Shown: in pieces, positions 34,360 to 45,675 of the stretch
Numbering within the stretch: the stretch's first letter is position 1
How the letters are laid out: every line of letters starts with the position of its first letter
Assembly (NCBI RefSeq): GCF_042100115.1
Contig: NC_091272.1
Coordinates: 6,014,001-6,078,000 of the forward strand
DNA length: 64,000 nucleotides
Direction of reading: 5' to 3'
Source of the DNA: Alternaria dauci
Lineage: Eukaryota > Ascomycota > Dothideomycetes > Pleosporales > Pleosporaceae
Translations under genes and position numbers: made by a program
The notes under the pieces: model-generated
What the model saw: only the letters and a program-made list of their open reading frames with translations
Database searches by the model: none
What the model was told of the DNA's origin: nothing

Positions 34360-37080
34360 ATGGCCGGTAAGCAGACACCATCTACGCGCCTCCATTCCAT
34401 GAAGCTATCGCGTTGCGCCCCTCACCCGCACCACGACGCGCACGCCCGCACCCCCAACCCTCACGCTGATGCTGATGCTGCCACTACAGACGAGATCCGG
34501 CGCTCTGGCCGCGCCAACAAGGGCCACCACACCAAGAACCAAGATGCGCTCGACGAGCCCTCGCCCGCTCCCAAGGCCAAGGCAGCACCGCCAGCCTCGG
34601 AGACAAAGAAAGGACAGGCGCAGACCAAGAAGGCAGCAAAGGGACAGTCGCAGCGGGCGCAATCGACGCAGTCCGCCGAGAACGACGAAGAGGAGGAGGA
34701 TGCCATCATCCGCTGTGTATGCGGCGACCAGCGCGACATCCGTGGACGCCAGATGATCTGCTGCGACAGCTGCGAGGCCTGGCAACACAACAAGTGCCTG
34801 GGCCTCCCCGAGGGCGACTTCTGGGAGGGCAAGAACTACTACTGCGAGCAGTGCAAGCCCGAAGACCATGTCGAGCTTCTTGCGGCCATGGCGCGTGGAG
34901 AGAGGCCGTGGGCGCGCAAGAAGGGCTCCAAGCCAAAGGCCCGCCCCAGCGACGTCAAGCAGGAGGCTGTCTCCGAGAAGGCAAACACACCGCAGGCTTC
35001 CGCGACCCCTTCGCAGACTGCTCCAGCTGCTGTCGAGGCCTCCTCGCCTGCGCCCGCCCCAGCAGCTGAACCCACGCCAGAAGCTTCCAACGGACACGCA
35101 GAGTCCAAGGTATGTTGTCGCCGTCCAACTAGACGTTCAGAGACTCACACACATCAGCAGGAGAGCAAGAGCCAGCCACAGTCGCCTGTCGGTGAGAAGC
35201 GTCGCCACGAGCCTGCTCCCGAAAAGGCCAACGCCAGCAAGAAGCGTAGAAAGTCCAGCCACAACGAGAGCAAGCCCACGCCTCAATCAACCCCAGCTGG
35301 TGACATTGATGCGCTGCCGCAGAACCAGAAGGCTGTGGCAGAGAAGCTCTGCGATACTCTAGCACCGCTGATCAGCACCGCCTCCGACTCGAGGGGATAC
35401 CGCATACCTGATGGCGAGACTGCCAAGTCTCTCGCTACCAAGCTCACCCTTCAAATGAGCCATGCTGCGTTTGAGCTCTACGGTGAGCCCACAGGATCGT
35501 CGTCGCCGTACTTTATCAAGATGCGTGCCATCATGTTCAACGTCAAGAAGAACACGGTCCTTGTAGACCGCCTCCTCTCTGGAAGTCTGAAAGCCGACGA
35601 CCTCGTGAGCATGGAGGCGGAGGAGATGGCGAGCGAAGACAAGCAGCGCGAGTACGCTGCCATGCGCGAAGCGGCTGAGAAGCAGATGATCCTGACCGAA
35701 GAGACGGGACCACGACTACGCAAGACACACAAGGGCGAGGAGCTTGTTGGCGAAGACACGTTTGAGAATGACCATGAAGACTTCAAGCAGCCCAGTGTGC
35801 GCGAGCGCGAGAGCGTCACCGAGGACACGGCAATGCAGTCACCTACCGGAGCACGCCCACCAGAGAGTCCTGCAGCCGCACGGCCGTCTACTGGGAATGA
35901 CGCTTCGCAAGCCGAGCATGCACGACGGGCGTCGGCCAACTTCGACATCAACTCTGTCTTTGACAAAGTGCGGTCTCCACAGCATGATCAGCAAACCTTC
36001 CTCCAGCGCCGTCAAAGTTCGATGCACATGCAAGAGAAGCCTCCAGCCGCTGTGGACGATGCTGACGTCGATCGCCTGCTCAAGGACGAAGACAACGACG
36101 TCGAGATGTCAGGTTATTCCTCAGACCCGACAGTGTGCTGGCAAGGATCTATCAACATGCAGTCGATGGAGCCTTTCGATGCTGTCGCCAGGTTCGTCGC
36201 TGGTGGCGACTTTGGTCAAATCGTGCCTTGGGAGAAGCTGCTGACCAACATTGTGGCGATTCAAGGACGCATCGAAAGCACCAAGGGCAACGACTACATT
36301 CAGAACATCGGACACACCGAAAGCCACGAGGTGTCGATCCTTGCCATCAGTCCCGTCACGACTGAGGGGCGTACGATCATGGACCATCTGTTTGAATACT
36401 TCCACTCACGCGGCAGATGGGGTGTAGTCCCTGTCGAAGGCAACGACATTCTGCGCGATCTGTATGTCATTCCTATCGAAGAAGGCGGCAGCAACCTTCC
36501 CCCCTTCATCGATATGCTTGAGTACTGCACAATCGAGACGCCCCGCAAGGAGCACATGTTGATACTTGCCATGGTCGCCAAGCTGCCCGAGGTCAAACCT
36601 CAGCTTCCTCCTACCCAGCGTTTCGAGCGGTATCCGGAACAAGACATCGCAGCCGGCCAAGCTCCTCAGCCCGTTCTCAACAACGGCCCGTCTCCATTCA
36701 CCAACCCCCATGCTCCGCAAATGTCGCCTGTCAGTGCTGCCTACCCACCAGGCCAGTACGGCAGCCCATTCGCCGCGCCGGCTGCAAACATGGTCCCCAT
36801 TCAGCAACCGACGCCGCCCATCAACGCACCGCCACACCACCAGATACCCAGGGCACTCGAGATTCTTGGCCCGTACATTGATTCACCCGTCATCGTGACC
36901 ATTCTTGGCTCCAGCCTGTCCCAGAACTCTGCGGTCTCGGAACTGCAGATGGCCAACCTCAGGCACATTGTCGAGACCGTTCCCGAAGCGCGCGACAACA
37001 TAACGGTGCTCACAAATCACTTGCGCTCGAAGAACGAGTCAAATGGGCAGCAACAAGCACAGCCGTCTGGACCCCCTTAG
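34360..37080 (+). CDS. BYE1: PHD/TFIIS-central/SPOC transcription factor (Bye1-like)
   Basis: Exon 1 34360-34366 (only ATGGCCG), intron 34367-34489 (123 bp), exon 2 34490-35109, intron 35110-35160, exon 3 35161-37080; 848 aa. The 7-nt first exon gives MADEIRRSGRANKG, the expected family N-terminus; reading through instead inserts a His/Pro-rich stretch. Domains: PHD finger (about 77-125; CVCGD...MICCDSCEAWQHNKC...YYCEQC), TFIIS central domain (about 266-370) and SPOC domain (about 530-686; WQGSINM...). Bye1 binds RNA polymerase II and H3K4me3 and tempers elongation. The acceptor of the second intron could be three bases earlier (CAG|CAG), adding one Gln. The protein is nuclear. Confidence 0.87.
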   Translation: MAGKQTPSTRLHSMKLSRCAPHPHHDAHARTPNPHADADAATTDEIRRSGRANKGHHTKNQDALDEPSPAPKAKAAPPASETKKGQAQTKKAAKGQSQRAQSTQSAENDEEEEDAIIRCVCGDQRDIRGRQMICCDSCEAWQHNKCLGLPEGDFWEGKNYYCEQCKPEDHVELLAAMARGERPWARKKGSKPKARPSDVKQEAVSEKANTPQASATPSQTAPAAVEASSPAPAPAAEPTPEASNGHAESKVCCRRPTRRSETHTHQQESKSQPQSPVGEKRRHEPAPEKANASKKRRKSSHNESKPTPQSTPAGDIDALPQNQKAVAEKLCDTLAPLISTASDSRGYRIPDGETAKSLATKLTLQMSHAAFELYGEPTGSSSPYFIKMRAIMFNVKKNTVLVDRLLSGSLKADDLVSMEAEEMASEDKQREYAAMREAAEKQMILTEETGPRLRKTHKGEELVGEDTFENDHEDFKQPSVRERESVTEDTAMQSPTGARPPESPAAARPSTGNDASQAEHARRASANFDINSVFDKVRSPQHDQQTFLQRRQSSMHMQEKPPAAVDDADVDRLLKDEDNDVEMSGYSSDPTVCWQGSINMQSMEPFDAVARFVAGGDFGQIVPWEKLLTNIVAIQGRIESTKGNDYIQNIGHTESHEVSILAISPVTTEGRTIMDHLFEYFHSRGRWGVVPVEGNDILRDLYVIPIEEGGSNLPPFIDMLEYCTIETPRKEHMLILAMVAKLPEVKPQLPPTQRFERYPEQDIAAGQAPQPVLNNGPSPFTNPHAPQMSPVSAAYPPGQYGSPFAAPAANMVPIQQPTPPINAPPHHQIPRALEILGPYIDSPVIVTILGSSLSQNSAVSELQMANLRHIVETVPEARDNITVLTNHLRSKNESNGQQQAQPSGPP

Positions 37081-39589
37081 GAAGTGGCTCCAGAAGTGCT
37101 GGCTTTGCTGAGGCTTCTCAACATCGTACACGAGTGAATGAGAGGCGGAGGACTTCAGATGCGGTGTTGCGGCGCTTGGATCATACGGTTTTCTGAAGTA
37201 GGGCTGCGGCTTGGGTGTTGGCGGCGGCGGTCGGGGCGGCGCTCTGCTTTTCATGTATTTGATACCCACATGTGGTGTAAATTGTGTTTGTGCGGTGGGA
37301 GCAGAGCGGTTTCTACCCTCTGTTACCTCGTTGCTTGCTTACTTGTACGCTCATTGCTTCTTCTATTTACCAATCATACTCGCTGTTCTTCGTTCAACTT
37401 CACATGCAACGTGCATGAACCGACCGTGGCACTGCATGCGCAATATCAGGCGTCCAGCTACTGCCTTGTCGTCCTCTTGTAAGCCGTGCGATAAGCGAGA
37501 TTGACAATTCACTGCAATCTATACTTTTTTCTTCCTTGTTCCTTTTCTTACTCGATGCAGTAATCAGAGGCCCCCCCTCCTTCGTCTACCCTTGTTCTCG
37601 CATCCTTATATCTGGCCCTCTTGTGATGACACGTGAAAACAATTTTTCTCCCATTGCTAGTTTGTCTGCAGTCAGACTCTTTACTCGATCTGGTAACGGT
37701 CGTGCATGTAGGTCAACGGTGTGACTTTGCAGGTGCACCTACATTCTACACTGCTGTAACCTGTTCGATGCGGTTTGTTGAGTGTCGTCTTACCCGAAGG
37801 CGACATCGATAGTGTAACACATGGAACGAGTAGGATTTGGCACATCTTTCCTGACCTTCTCTACATGGCACATTGGGGTATGTGAAGTCGCTTGGCACGA
37901 AAAGACGGCATATGTAGTGTAACAGTCAACGTTGCCAGATTCTCGTCTAGACCATGTTCGCAATTTTACTCATGCCGTGGAAACCCCAATTGAATCGACA
38001 CCTTTAGATTGACTTACTGTATACGGTATATTGAACACCTCAATACGAGGAGTGGCAGGGGGCTTCGCGGAGGAACGCGCAAGTCCTGTACGACTCTTGT
38101 TGCCAAATGCGATGACCAGAGACGACCTGGCAGTCTTGACAGCACATGAATCAACACTTGAACAGAAGTTACTTGATTGAGTAACTTTGGCGGGGTCGGT
38201 TTGATGACTGCAGATGTTGTACTCCGGTGCAGGCTACAGTACCTCGAGTGTGCCCACGGTTGTGACAGCTCAGGGACTTTGTCATACCCATCCACTCTGA
38301 CTGCTGCAATCGTTGGGGAGCGTGGAAGTTACTAGATATGGTGGTTCGAGCTGCAACTCGCTAGACTGAGGGACTACTAGGTGCTACTGGCAGAACAAGT
38401 AGCTTTGGGACCCCTTTATTGAAGAAGATTACGCGAATTTGAGCCGAAGGCTCTTCTGAACACTAGGAGGCAACGAGTGGCGGCAGATCCTCGCTATCTG
38501 CAAATGACGACGTGCTTGGAACGAGAATTGGGACCCCTCCAGGACTGTGTCATGGGCGTGGGCGTAAAACCTGCTATAATCAATGGTCGAGGAGGACTTG
38601 CTTCACACAGTTACCACTCTCTGTGGCTAATTTTCACAAATCCCACCGGACCCTGTTGAACGGAGTGGAACTCTCTGACTCGCTCCAAAGTCTGCTGCTG
38701 CTCACGACTCAGTTCGAGGCGGCGTCGGGGCACCGGGATTTCACCTTAGGCTGCGATCGATGGTTTCCAGACGGTTGCCCGATGCGGTAGCTGGCCATAT
38801 CCAAAAGTTTATCACGCCTCGCGGAGACGGAAACATGGGACGGAGATTTTACTGAAGCGCGTAGTTTCTGCTTAGCACGTCTAATAGTTACTAAATATTG
38901 GCCACAATCGACGGCTCGCGGTAAATTGCCAGACGTGGTAGCCAGGACGATGGGTCGGCCTATCAGGGGGCTCGATGCAGTCTGCGCTCCACCGAAAACA
39001 CGTTGGCACCTATTGTGTATCGCACGCCCACACCCACTCTACACGGTGTCACACTTCATGTATCGCACAAGTATGTGAGGAATGGAAGCAGGTTGCAGTA
39101 CGTTCCCCGCTCTATGCAGTCCTTGCTGACGACACGCATTCTGGGGTTCGCCACTCCACCATTGGCGATTCCAGGCATGTCTTCCTACCTACCTGACACC
39201 CAGACATGCCGATATGCAGGATTCAAGTGCAGCAAGCACTCCTCAGCAAGAACGAGATCGCCGAGGTAATATCAAAGATAGATTGAGCATGAGAACGAGA
39301 GCGAGAATACGAGCGCAGTCATCAACGCACGTCCCAACAAGTGCTACGTCCGGCCGTGCAACTACATGTCCGTACCCCGACGACAACGCGAGACCGAGCA
39401 CTACCATCAACACATTGTCCAGCACATACTACATGCAGTAATGGCAGACGGCATGTCCGAGGGTTTCGTACGAGATAAAAAATGCGCACACCGATAAGGC
39501 GCGGAGCTTGCCGTGTGCGGTAGTGAATGCGAATCCGAGGAGGGCACGGTGCTGCCGGGCACTCTACATACGCTATCTAAGGATGGTGG
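37081..39589. other. Gene-free 2.5 kb before the tandem array
   Basis: Starts with the Bye1-like 3' UTR. Short frames only; none carries a domain or convincing splicing. Moderately AT-rich. A partial, degenerate copy of the downstream repeat core (AATACGAGCGCAG) occurs at 39306. Confidence 0.5.
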
Positions 39590-40130
39590 TCGAGACACGA
39601 CTAGCCACTTATTTGTCTGCGTAGAGTTACAACTATTTGAGTATGGGAATACGAATGCGAGTGCAGTGTTCGATGGATGTTGGAATTATTACCGCTCACG
39701 ACGATAGTGGTGTTTGGGAAGGCGAGGCTAGTGTTGTTGTTATATGGAGCCAAGATGGTTACTTATTTCCCGACACATGGATCTCCCAGATGGTAATACG
39801 AACGCGGATGCAGTGATCGATGGATGTCAGAGTGTTTACTGCTTCCGGCACGCTTGGAGCGAAGATGAAGGGGAGTGTAGGTCAAGCCACGGTTATTACT
39901 TATTTGTCGCGGACAGGGCATCCCGTGAAACTGAATACGAATGCGCGTGCAGTAATCGATGGATCACCGCTTCTCATACTTTACACGGTAATTGTACGGC
40001 GAGTTTAGAGGGAGAAGGATCGATAGTCGTCGAGCCAAGATGTTTACTTGTTCGCAATGGACATGGTATCCTAAAGATGCGAATACGAACGCGGGTGCAG
40101 TTATCGACAGAAAACATACGACTTGCCATA
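39590..40130. repeat. Decayed tandem array, four units of about 145 bp
   Basis: Two boxes recur in fixed order. ACTTATTT-like boxes start at 39607, 39761, 39898 and 40046. AATACGAAYGCG..TGCAGT boxes start at 39648, 39795, 39934 and 40082. The spacing between successive second boxes is 147, 139 and 148 bp. Sequence between the boxes is diverged but alignable (for example GAGCCAAGATG before boxes at 39761 and 40046). Each second box can be read as NTNAxAVxDG, but in three different frames overall, so the array is not one open gene now. It may be a decayed coding repeat (147 = 49 codons) or a local satellite. Confidence 0.8.
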
Positions 40131-41255
40131 CAGGGCCGCAAAAGGCTGCTTTAGATGAGGCTTTAGATACGGTAACAGGGTCCATCCTAATCAAAATCGC
40201 GGTACGTGCGGATAGATCCGCTAGGTAAGCGTTGGCCCGATGTGCGGTGTAGACGTGGCGTGAAGCGAAAGCGAGTAGTACGACCACGAAAGAGAAAGAG
40301 AACAAATACGAGAAGAGTGCAGTGATCAGTAGGCAAAAATATTTCAAATCCTGCATAAGAAAGGGAATGTCGCTGATGTGAAGTTTGAATTATTTGATCG
40401 ATGCAAATCACTGCTATAGCAATAGGCAGATCCGTCGCATGCGTGATTTCAAATACACAACTTTCTCTCCACCTGCCAGATTAAAAGGAGGGACACAGCT
40501 ACGGAGCACCTGGAAAATTCCTCCACGTCCAGAAGATGATGATCTGGTATCCTATAAGAACATCGTGCCTGCTTCTAGCACCAGCATGTTCACGAGAACA
40601 ATACACTCCCCAATACAACCCGAGGCTCAGAAAGTATGTTTAGAACACGATGGGTCGTCTTCGACCCATACCGCTATCCTGTCAGACCGAGCGTTCATTG
40701 TCCTTTCTTCATCATCGCCTCGCTCACCCCCAGGCCAGAGGGCATTCAATACAGAACACTCTCTTCATTGTTCTCAAGCAGCAGATACGACGGAACCACT
40801 CTGCGAATAGGATTCAAGAAATGCGTGGGTGACGTCGCATCGATGCTGAATCTCGGGCAGTAGACACGACTAAAGCAAGGGAATCACCCCTATCGATCAC
40901 GTCGCATCTACATCAGTTACACTTATAGAGGAGTGACAAGGGGATAGGATAAGTCTGGCTATTAAGCATATGTCTCTCGCGAGTCGTATGCGGGCCTGGG
41001 GTGATGGGAAGAGTAAAGGGGAGATGAGGAGAGAGTGTGGGTTGGGGGAGGTCTTTATAGGGATTGTGGGGAGCAGATTGTGGTAGAGAGTGTGGGGAGA
41101 CTGGTAAGCGGACGTATGATGACGAGTCTCACAACGCGTACCCGTGGTACTGTAAGTACGGACCCAAATCCTAGAATCACGGATGTTACGATTCATCGTG
41201 TCGTGTTCAGCAGTACATCGAGCGGGACTCCGACGTATGCATTGATTAGGGTATA
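40131..41255. other. Gene-free interval after the array
   Basis: Downstream of the WW/FF gene stop (minus). The frame at 40385-40810 has no recognisable features. G-rich tracts occur at about 41000-41100. No gene is seen. Confidence 0.5.
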
Positions 41256-43021
41256 CTACTCCTTCAGATGACCCTTCAAACCGTCTTTGCTGACGTTCAT
41301 CGCTCTCTCAATTTCAGCTTCTTCCTCGCGTAATCTGCCCTTTCCGTAGGCTAGATCGCGCTCTTGCTTTCTCTTCTCCTCGCGCACACGTCTCTCGCGG
41401 TCTGCGAGTGCCTTCTCCCTTCGTTCGCGCTCAGCCCACTTCTTCGCACGTTCAGCCTCTTCCTCAGCCGAGTAGACGGCACCCTCGGGTGCAGGTGGCA
41501 GAGTGGAGATGTACGTGGTGATGAGACCTTCTCGTGTTGACGGTGGCAGAGAAATATAGGCGAGGTCGCTGAGCACGGGGGAGGGCAGGGTATCAATAGT
41601 CGTGGAGCGATTCAGGAGTGCGAGAGGTTGGGCGCGTAGAAGTGCCGACAGATCGGATTTCAGGTCGGATGACCGCATGGCTAGCCGCTTGATGTGGTCG
41701 CGATACAGCTTCTCCTTGTCTTTGTCCGGGAGCTTGGTGTCCTTCATTTCAGGCTCCTTCTTGTATTTTCGGCGGAACTCAGGCCAGTACAGCTTCGGAG
41801 TTGCATGTCGGTCGAGGAAGGCCAGGTAGGGTATCCGCGGATCGCGTTTCGCCTGTCGAGCCTTCTCTTCTTTGAGGAACTGAGCCTTGTCGCGCGCCCA
41901 CTCGTTGAAACATTCTTTTCGCGCCGCCATATTTGGTAGAGCCTTGTACCGCTCATCGTCGAACAGTACACCGTCTTCTAGGATCTTGTCCCAAGGCGCG
42001 AACGGGCTGACCTTGGTATCGTCCAGCAGCTCCTTGAACAGCGCCTTGCAGTCTTCTTCAGACAAAGCAGGCTCCTCCTCATCGTACTCCTCGTCGTATT
42101 CTTGGTCCATTTCCATCTCCTCCATTTGCGCCAGCTGCCATGCCAGATCGTCGTCTTCAGGTGGTTGGTCTCCAGATGGCTCTTCGGTGCGCTGCCGCTT
42201 TTGTGCGTGTCCCGACGCTTCGCCCTCGTCGTCTGTGACTTCGACTTCTTCATACTCCTCGTCATTCTCCATGCCTGCCTCACCGTCCACTTCCACAATC
42301 TCCACCTCCTCTTCCGCTTCCGCCAGCTCAGCTTCGATCTCGGCCATGGCATCGTCCTCTTCCGCATCACTCGGCTCACCCCGTTCCCTGCGTTCCTTCT
42401 TTTCTCGCTCCTTCCGATCAAACTCGATGACGGCTGTCATGACGTTGGGTGGGAACTTCCAGAAACTTTCGTTGGTGTCCTTGTTCCACACGAACCGCCG
42501 CCCGAACTTTGTCTTGACCAATACCCACGGCGCGCAGTTCGGAATGTCTTGGCGATGCTTCGGCCTATCGTCCCGTTCTCTTCTCCGGTCGTTGAAGTTG
42601 TTGTGTCCTCCGCGCACTCCTCCCCGGTGTCCACCTCGTGATTGTTGGTGTCCACCGCCATGCTTTGGAAACTGTTTCGGCGCGCTTGCAAAGATGAAGT
42701 CATTAATTGAAGGCTGAGGTTGGAAGACGGTTTGCGCTGGTTGGCTGTCGTGGCCGAGACTGTAACTCTGCGGCGCATTGTAGGAGGCAGGTGCAGCCGG
42801 TAGCGTGGGATTATGGTATTGTGGAATTTCTGCGACAGGGCGCGTATATGTCGACTTGCCTGTCTCGGCATTGTAGTAGTATGAGTGGCCTGTGGTGTGT
42901 TAGCGGGAGCATATGACGCAAGGAGGAGCTGTCCATAGCTACCTGAAGGCGCCTTGTGCTCGGTCCAGCCTGCAGGGAGTGCCGGCGCAGGTGCAGGCGG
43001 TCGCACTGGTATATCCGACAT
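41256..43021 (-). CDS. WW/FF-domain splicing or transcription factor (Urn1/Dre4-like)
   Basis: Exon 1 43021-42943, intron 42942-42890 (53 bp), exon 2 42889-41256; 570 aa. The intron lies within the first WW domain; splicing gives LPAGWTEHKAPSG|HSYYYN with TGKSTYTRP. A second WW-like segment (APWVLVKTKFGRRFVWN..ESFWKFP) follows near residue 150. Long Asp/Glu-rich stretches (about 190-300) precede one FF domain (about 310-375; ALFKELLDDTKVSPFAPWDKIL). The C-terminus is a charged coiled coil. The layout resembles yeast Urn1 and fission-yeast Dre4, which associate with the spliceosome. Nuclear location is inferred. The gene is divergent from PRE9 with 255 bp between start codons. Confidence 0.82.
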
Positions 43022-43276
43022 GGTGATGTCGAGCTTCCGTCAAAATTGAAGCCGTGCAACTCGTGCAAAAAGAGTTGGTGATGGGCAGAGTTGGTGTTGC
43101 AGCGCGCGATCCAAAAACTGGTCGGCGCCAAGCAGGCTGAATCGCCGACGCGCTGCGTATGAGCTTGTGCCTGGAGCTTCCATCAACACCAGCCCACGCC
43201 CCGACTTCCCCGCCGCCCTCTCTTACTGCTGTCTACACCCCCGATATAGCCCAGATTACCAGAGTAGACCGCAATC
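43022..43276. promoter_or_regulatory. Compact bidirectional promoter (WW/FF gene and PRE9)
   Basis: 255 bp separate the two divergent start codons. The PRE9-side part is C-rich (CCCCGACTTCCCCGCCGCC). No yeast Rpn4-type proteasome element was seen. Shared regulation is inference from the arrangement. Confidence 0.5.
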
Positions 43277-44185
43277 ATGTCACGGAGATACGACTCCAGA
43301 GTACGAAACACCCCAAAAACCGCCAACACCTCCGCTAATAGTGCTTAGACGACCATCTTCTCGCCAGAGGGCCGCCTCTACCAAGTCGAATATGCCCTCG
43401 AAGCCATCTCGCACGCCGGAACAGCACTGGGCATCTTGGCACAGGATGGCATTGTTCTCGCCGCAGAGAGGAAGGTCACCAGCAAGCTGCTCGAGCAAGA
43501 CACATCGGCCGAGAAACTGTACATCTTGAACGAGTGGGTTGGACTGGCCATATCACCCAACAAGCTGACTAACGCCCTGCAGCAACATGATCTGCGCCGT
43601 GGCAGGAATGACCGCTGATGCCAATATCCTCATCAACTACGCCCGCCAGGCCGCCCAAAAGTACCTCCTCACCTACAACGAAGACATTCCCTGCGAGCAG
43701 CTCGTCCGCCGTTTATGCGATCTCAAGCAGGGTTACACGCAGCACGGAGGTCTCCGGCCGTTTGGTGTATCCTTCATCTACGCAGGATGGGACCCACAGC
43801 GACAGTTCCAGCTGTACCAGAGCAACCCCAGTGGCAACTACGGTGGCTGGAAGGCAACTAGTGTCGGCGCAAACAACGCCTCTGCACAGAGTCTGCTGAA
43901 GCAGGATTACAAGGAGGAATGCGATCTGAAAGAGGCCTGCGGACTTGCAGTCAAGGTGCTCAGCAAGACCATGGACTCGACTAAGCTGAGCAGCGAGAAG
44001 AGTATGTCCACAACCACTTACGCCATACTGGATAGTGCTAACTACTCGCAGTCGAGTTTGCGACAGTAGGAAAGACCAAGTCAGGCAAGATCTACCATCA
44101 CCTGTGGAGTGCGGACGAAATCGATGCTCTGCTCAAGGAGCACGGCCTTGCTAAGCCTGAGGATACTGAGATGTCCGAGACATGA
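43277..44185 (+). CDS. PRE9: 20S proteasome alpha subunit (alpha3, PSMA4/Pre9)
   Basis: Four exons: 43277-43300, 43349-43533, 43583-44001, 44052-44185; introns of 48, 49 and 50 bp; 253 aa. The first exon is only eight codons (MSRRYDSR). The alpha-subunit signature [20 protein letters not shown] is complete, with the Gly-rich core [13 protein letters not shown] and GMTADANIL. The N-terminal [14 protein letters not shown] form is typical of the Pre9/PSMA4 subunit. The C-terminal tail is acidic and polar. The protein forms part of the outer ring of the 20S core and is not catalytic. Confidence 0.95.
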
Positions 44186-44599
44186 GAACACGACCAATGC
44201 ACGATATAAACAGGCGCAACGGAAGCGTCTCTGCATGATATACGAGGCTTGTAGTATACCAGATCAGGTGAGAGCTATGTGACATCTCGTAGCTAATCTA
44301 CCCTGTCACGACCTGCTTTGTGTAGACCTGCGAGTTTTGCTTTCATTTCGTTCTGCCACGTGCAATTAACCATAGCTATCATGGCAGTTGCTTGTAACAA
44401 GACACGCTGCTGCCTCGATTCTAGCCCAACCTCGACACCTTCCCCACGTGCGACATCCAATCGAACACCTGAACGATGATAGCACTCTTCCTACACACCT
44501 CCTTCAGCCCCGTCTCAGTCATATTGTGTCACCGCCAGCATTACCACTGTCGTAGACTTGCATTGCTTACCGATTCATATCTGAGCATTCTAACGTCAC
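44186..44599. other. Intergenic
   Basis: PRE9 3' UTR and promoter of the next gene on the same strand. No further feature. Confidence 0.45.
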
Positions 44600-45675
44600 A
44601 TGGCCACTCCCAAGCGGCGCCCTAGCTCCAAGTCCTTCAGAAATACTAGGCGCTCCGCATCTTTCCTACGCCATCTCCTTGACGAAATAAGGTATCAGGC
44701 GCTGACTTCAACCGAGAACGACTCTTCAGTGCTGACCTTGCTAGGTCAGATGCAAGTCAAGGAATCGCCGCCACACCTGGGAATGTCGACACGAGTCTTG
44801 TGGGCTCTCACGATGGGGCCGATGCAGCACCCCGTCAACGACCGTCGCTCGCACGCCTACAGATTCCATCATCGAGATTTACAACTCTCCCAGTTGCTCC
44901 TGAAGACGATGCCGCCCCGTTAAAATCGCCACTGATATTCTGCGATTCAGACATCTCCTGCACGCCCTCTCCCGACGAACCCCCGACCTCAGGACTGACT
45001 GCACCGTCAAGTGACACGACGCCTCCAACGTCAGGCTCCATCTCTTCTCATCCGGACACCATGCTTGCGCCACCTTCAACCTCAGCATGGGACATGGCTC
45101 TGGCGAACAGCATGACTGAACCTCGGCCACTATCTAAACGAGTACGCATCATGACCATGCCCGAGACGTGTATTCAAAACTCCGCAGAAGACGAAGCACA
45201 AGACCCCTTGACGAACCAGGGCTTCTACAGGAACAACAGGCGCGTGATACGAAATTCCGCTTTCATCGAGCGAGCACCCGTCCGACCACAAGAGCCCAAT
45301 CCCTCCTCACAGCGGCTCCCCGAACTATCCTCTTTCCGCCCCGACATCGCCTCTCCAGAAGGACCGGCCCCTACCCCCGCTCCTCAACCCACAACTCCAG
45401 TCAGACACCCAGCGCGCCGCTTTTCCTCCGCCACTCCCGAACCACCCGAGACGCCGAGCTACCTCCGGCCACTGCACCTCTTCGACACGAGTAACAACTG
45501 GACGCACGATATCTCCATCTACAAGAACGCGCAAGGCGAGGAGTGGAAGAGGAACTCGCTTTGTAGATATTGTTTCCAGCTTCGTGGGACGTTTAACAGG
45601 ATCATGACGTACGGTTATGAGGCGTGCGGGCGAGATGAGCGTTTGGATAGTCATTATTGGGAGGCGATGAGTTAG
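44600..45675 (+). CDS. Hypothetical Pro/Ser-rich protein with conserved C-terminal Cys/Trp block
   Basis: Exon 1 44600-44691, intron 44692-44744 (53 bp, GTATCA..GCTAG, split Arg codon), exon 2 44745-45675; 340 aa. The splice is supported by exact phase and removal of the exon-1 frame's stop. The N-terminus is basic (PKRRPSSKSFRNTRRSASF). The middle is disordered, rich in Pro, Ser and Thr. The last 65 residues look folded: Trp, Tyr and a CRYC pair around NSLCRYCFQLRGTF and a further Cys in YEACGRDERL. No family is recognised. The intron could be non-canonical in length or use, so the exact N-terminus is less certain than the C-terminus. Confidence 0.6.

Noticed and set aside
38341..38480. tRNA-like GGTTCGA box
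   Set aside because: A single B-box-like string without a matching A box or cloverleaf pairing.
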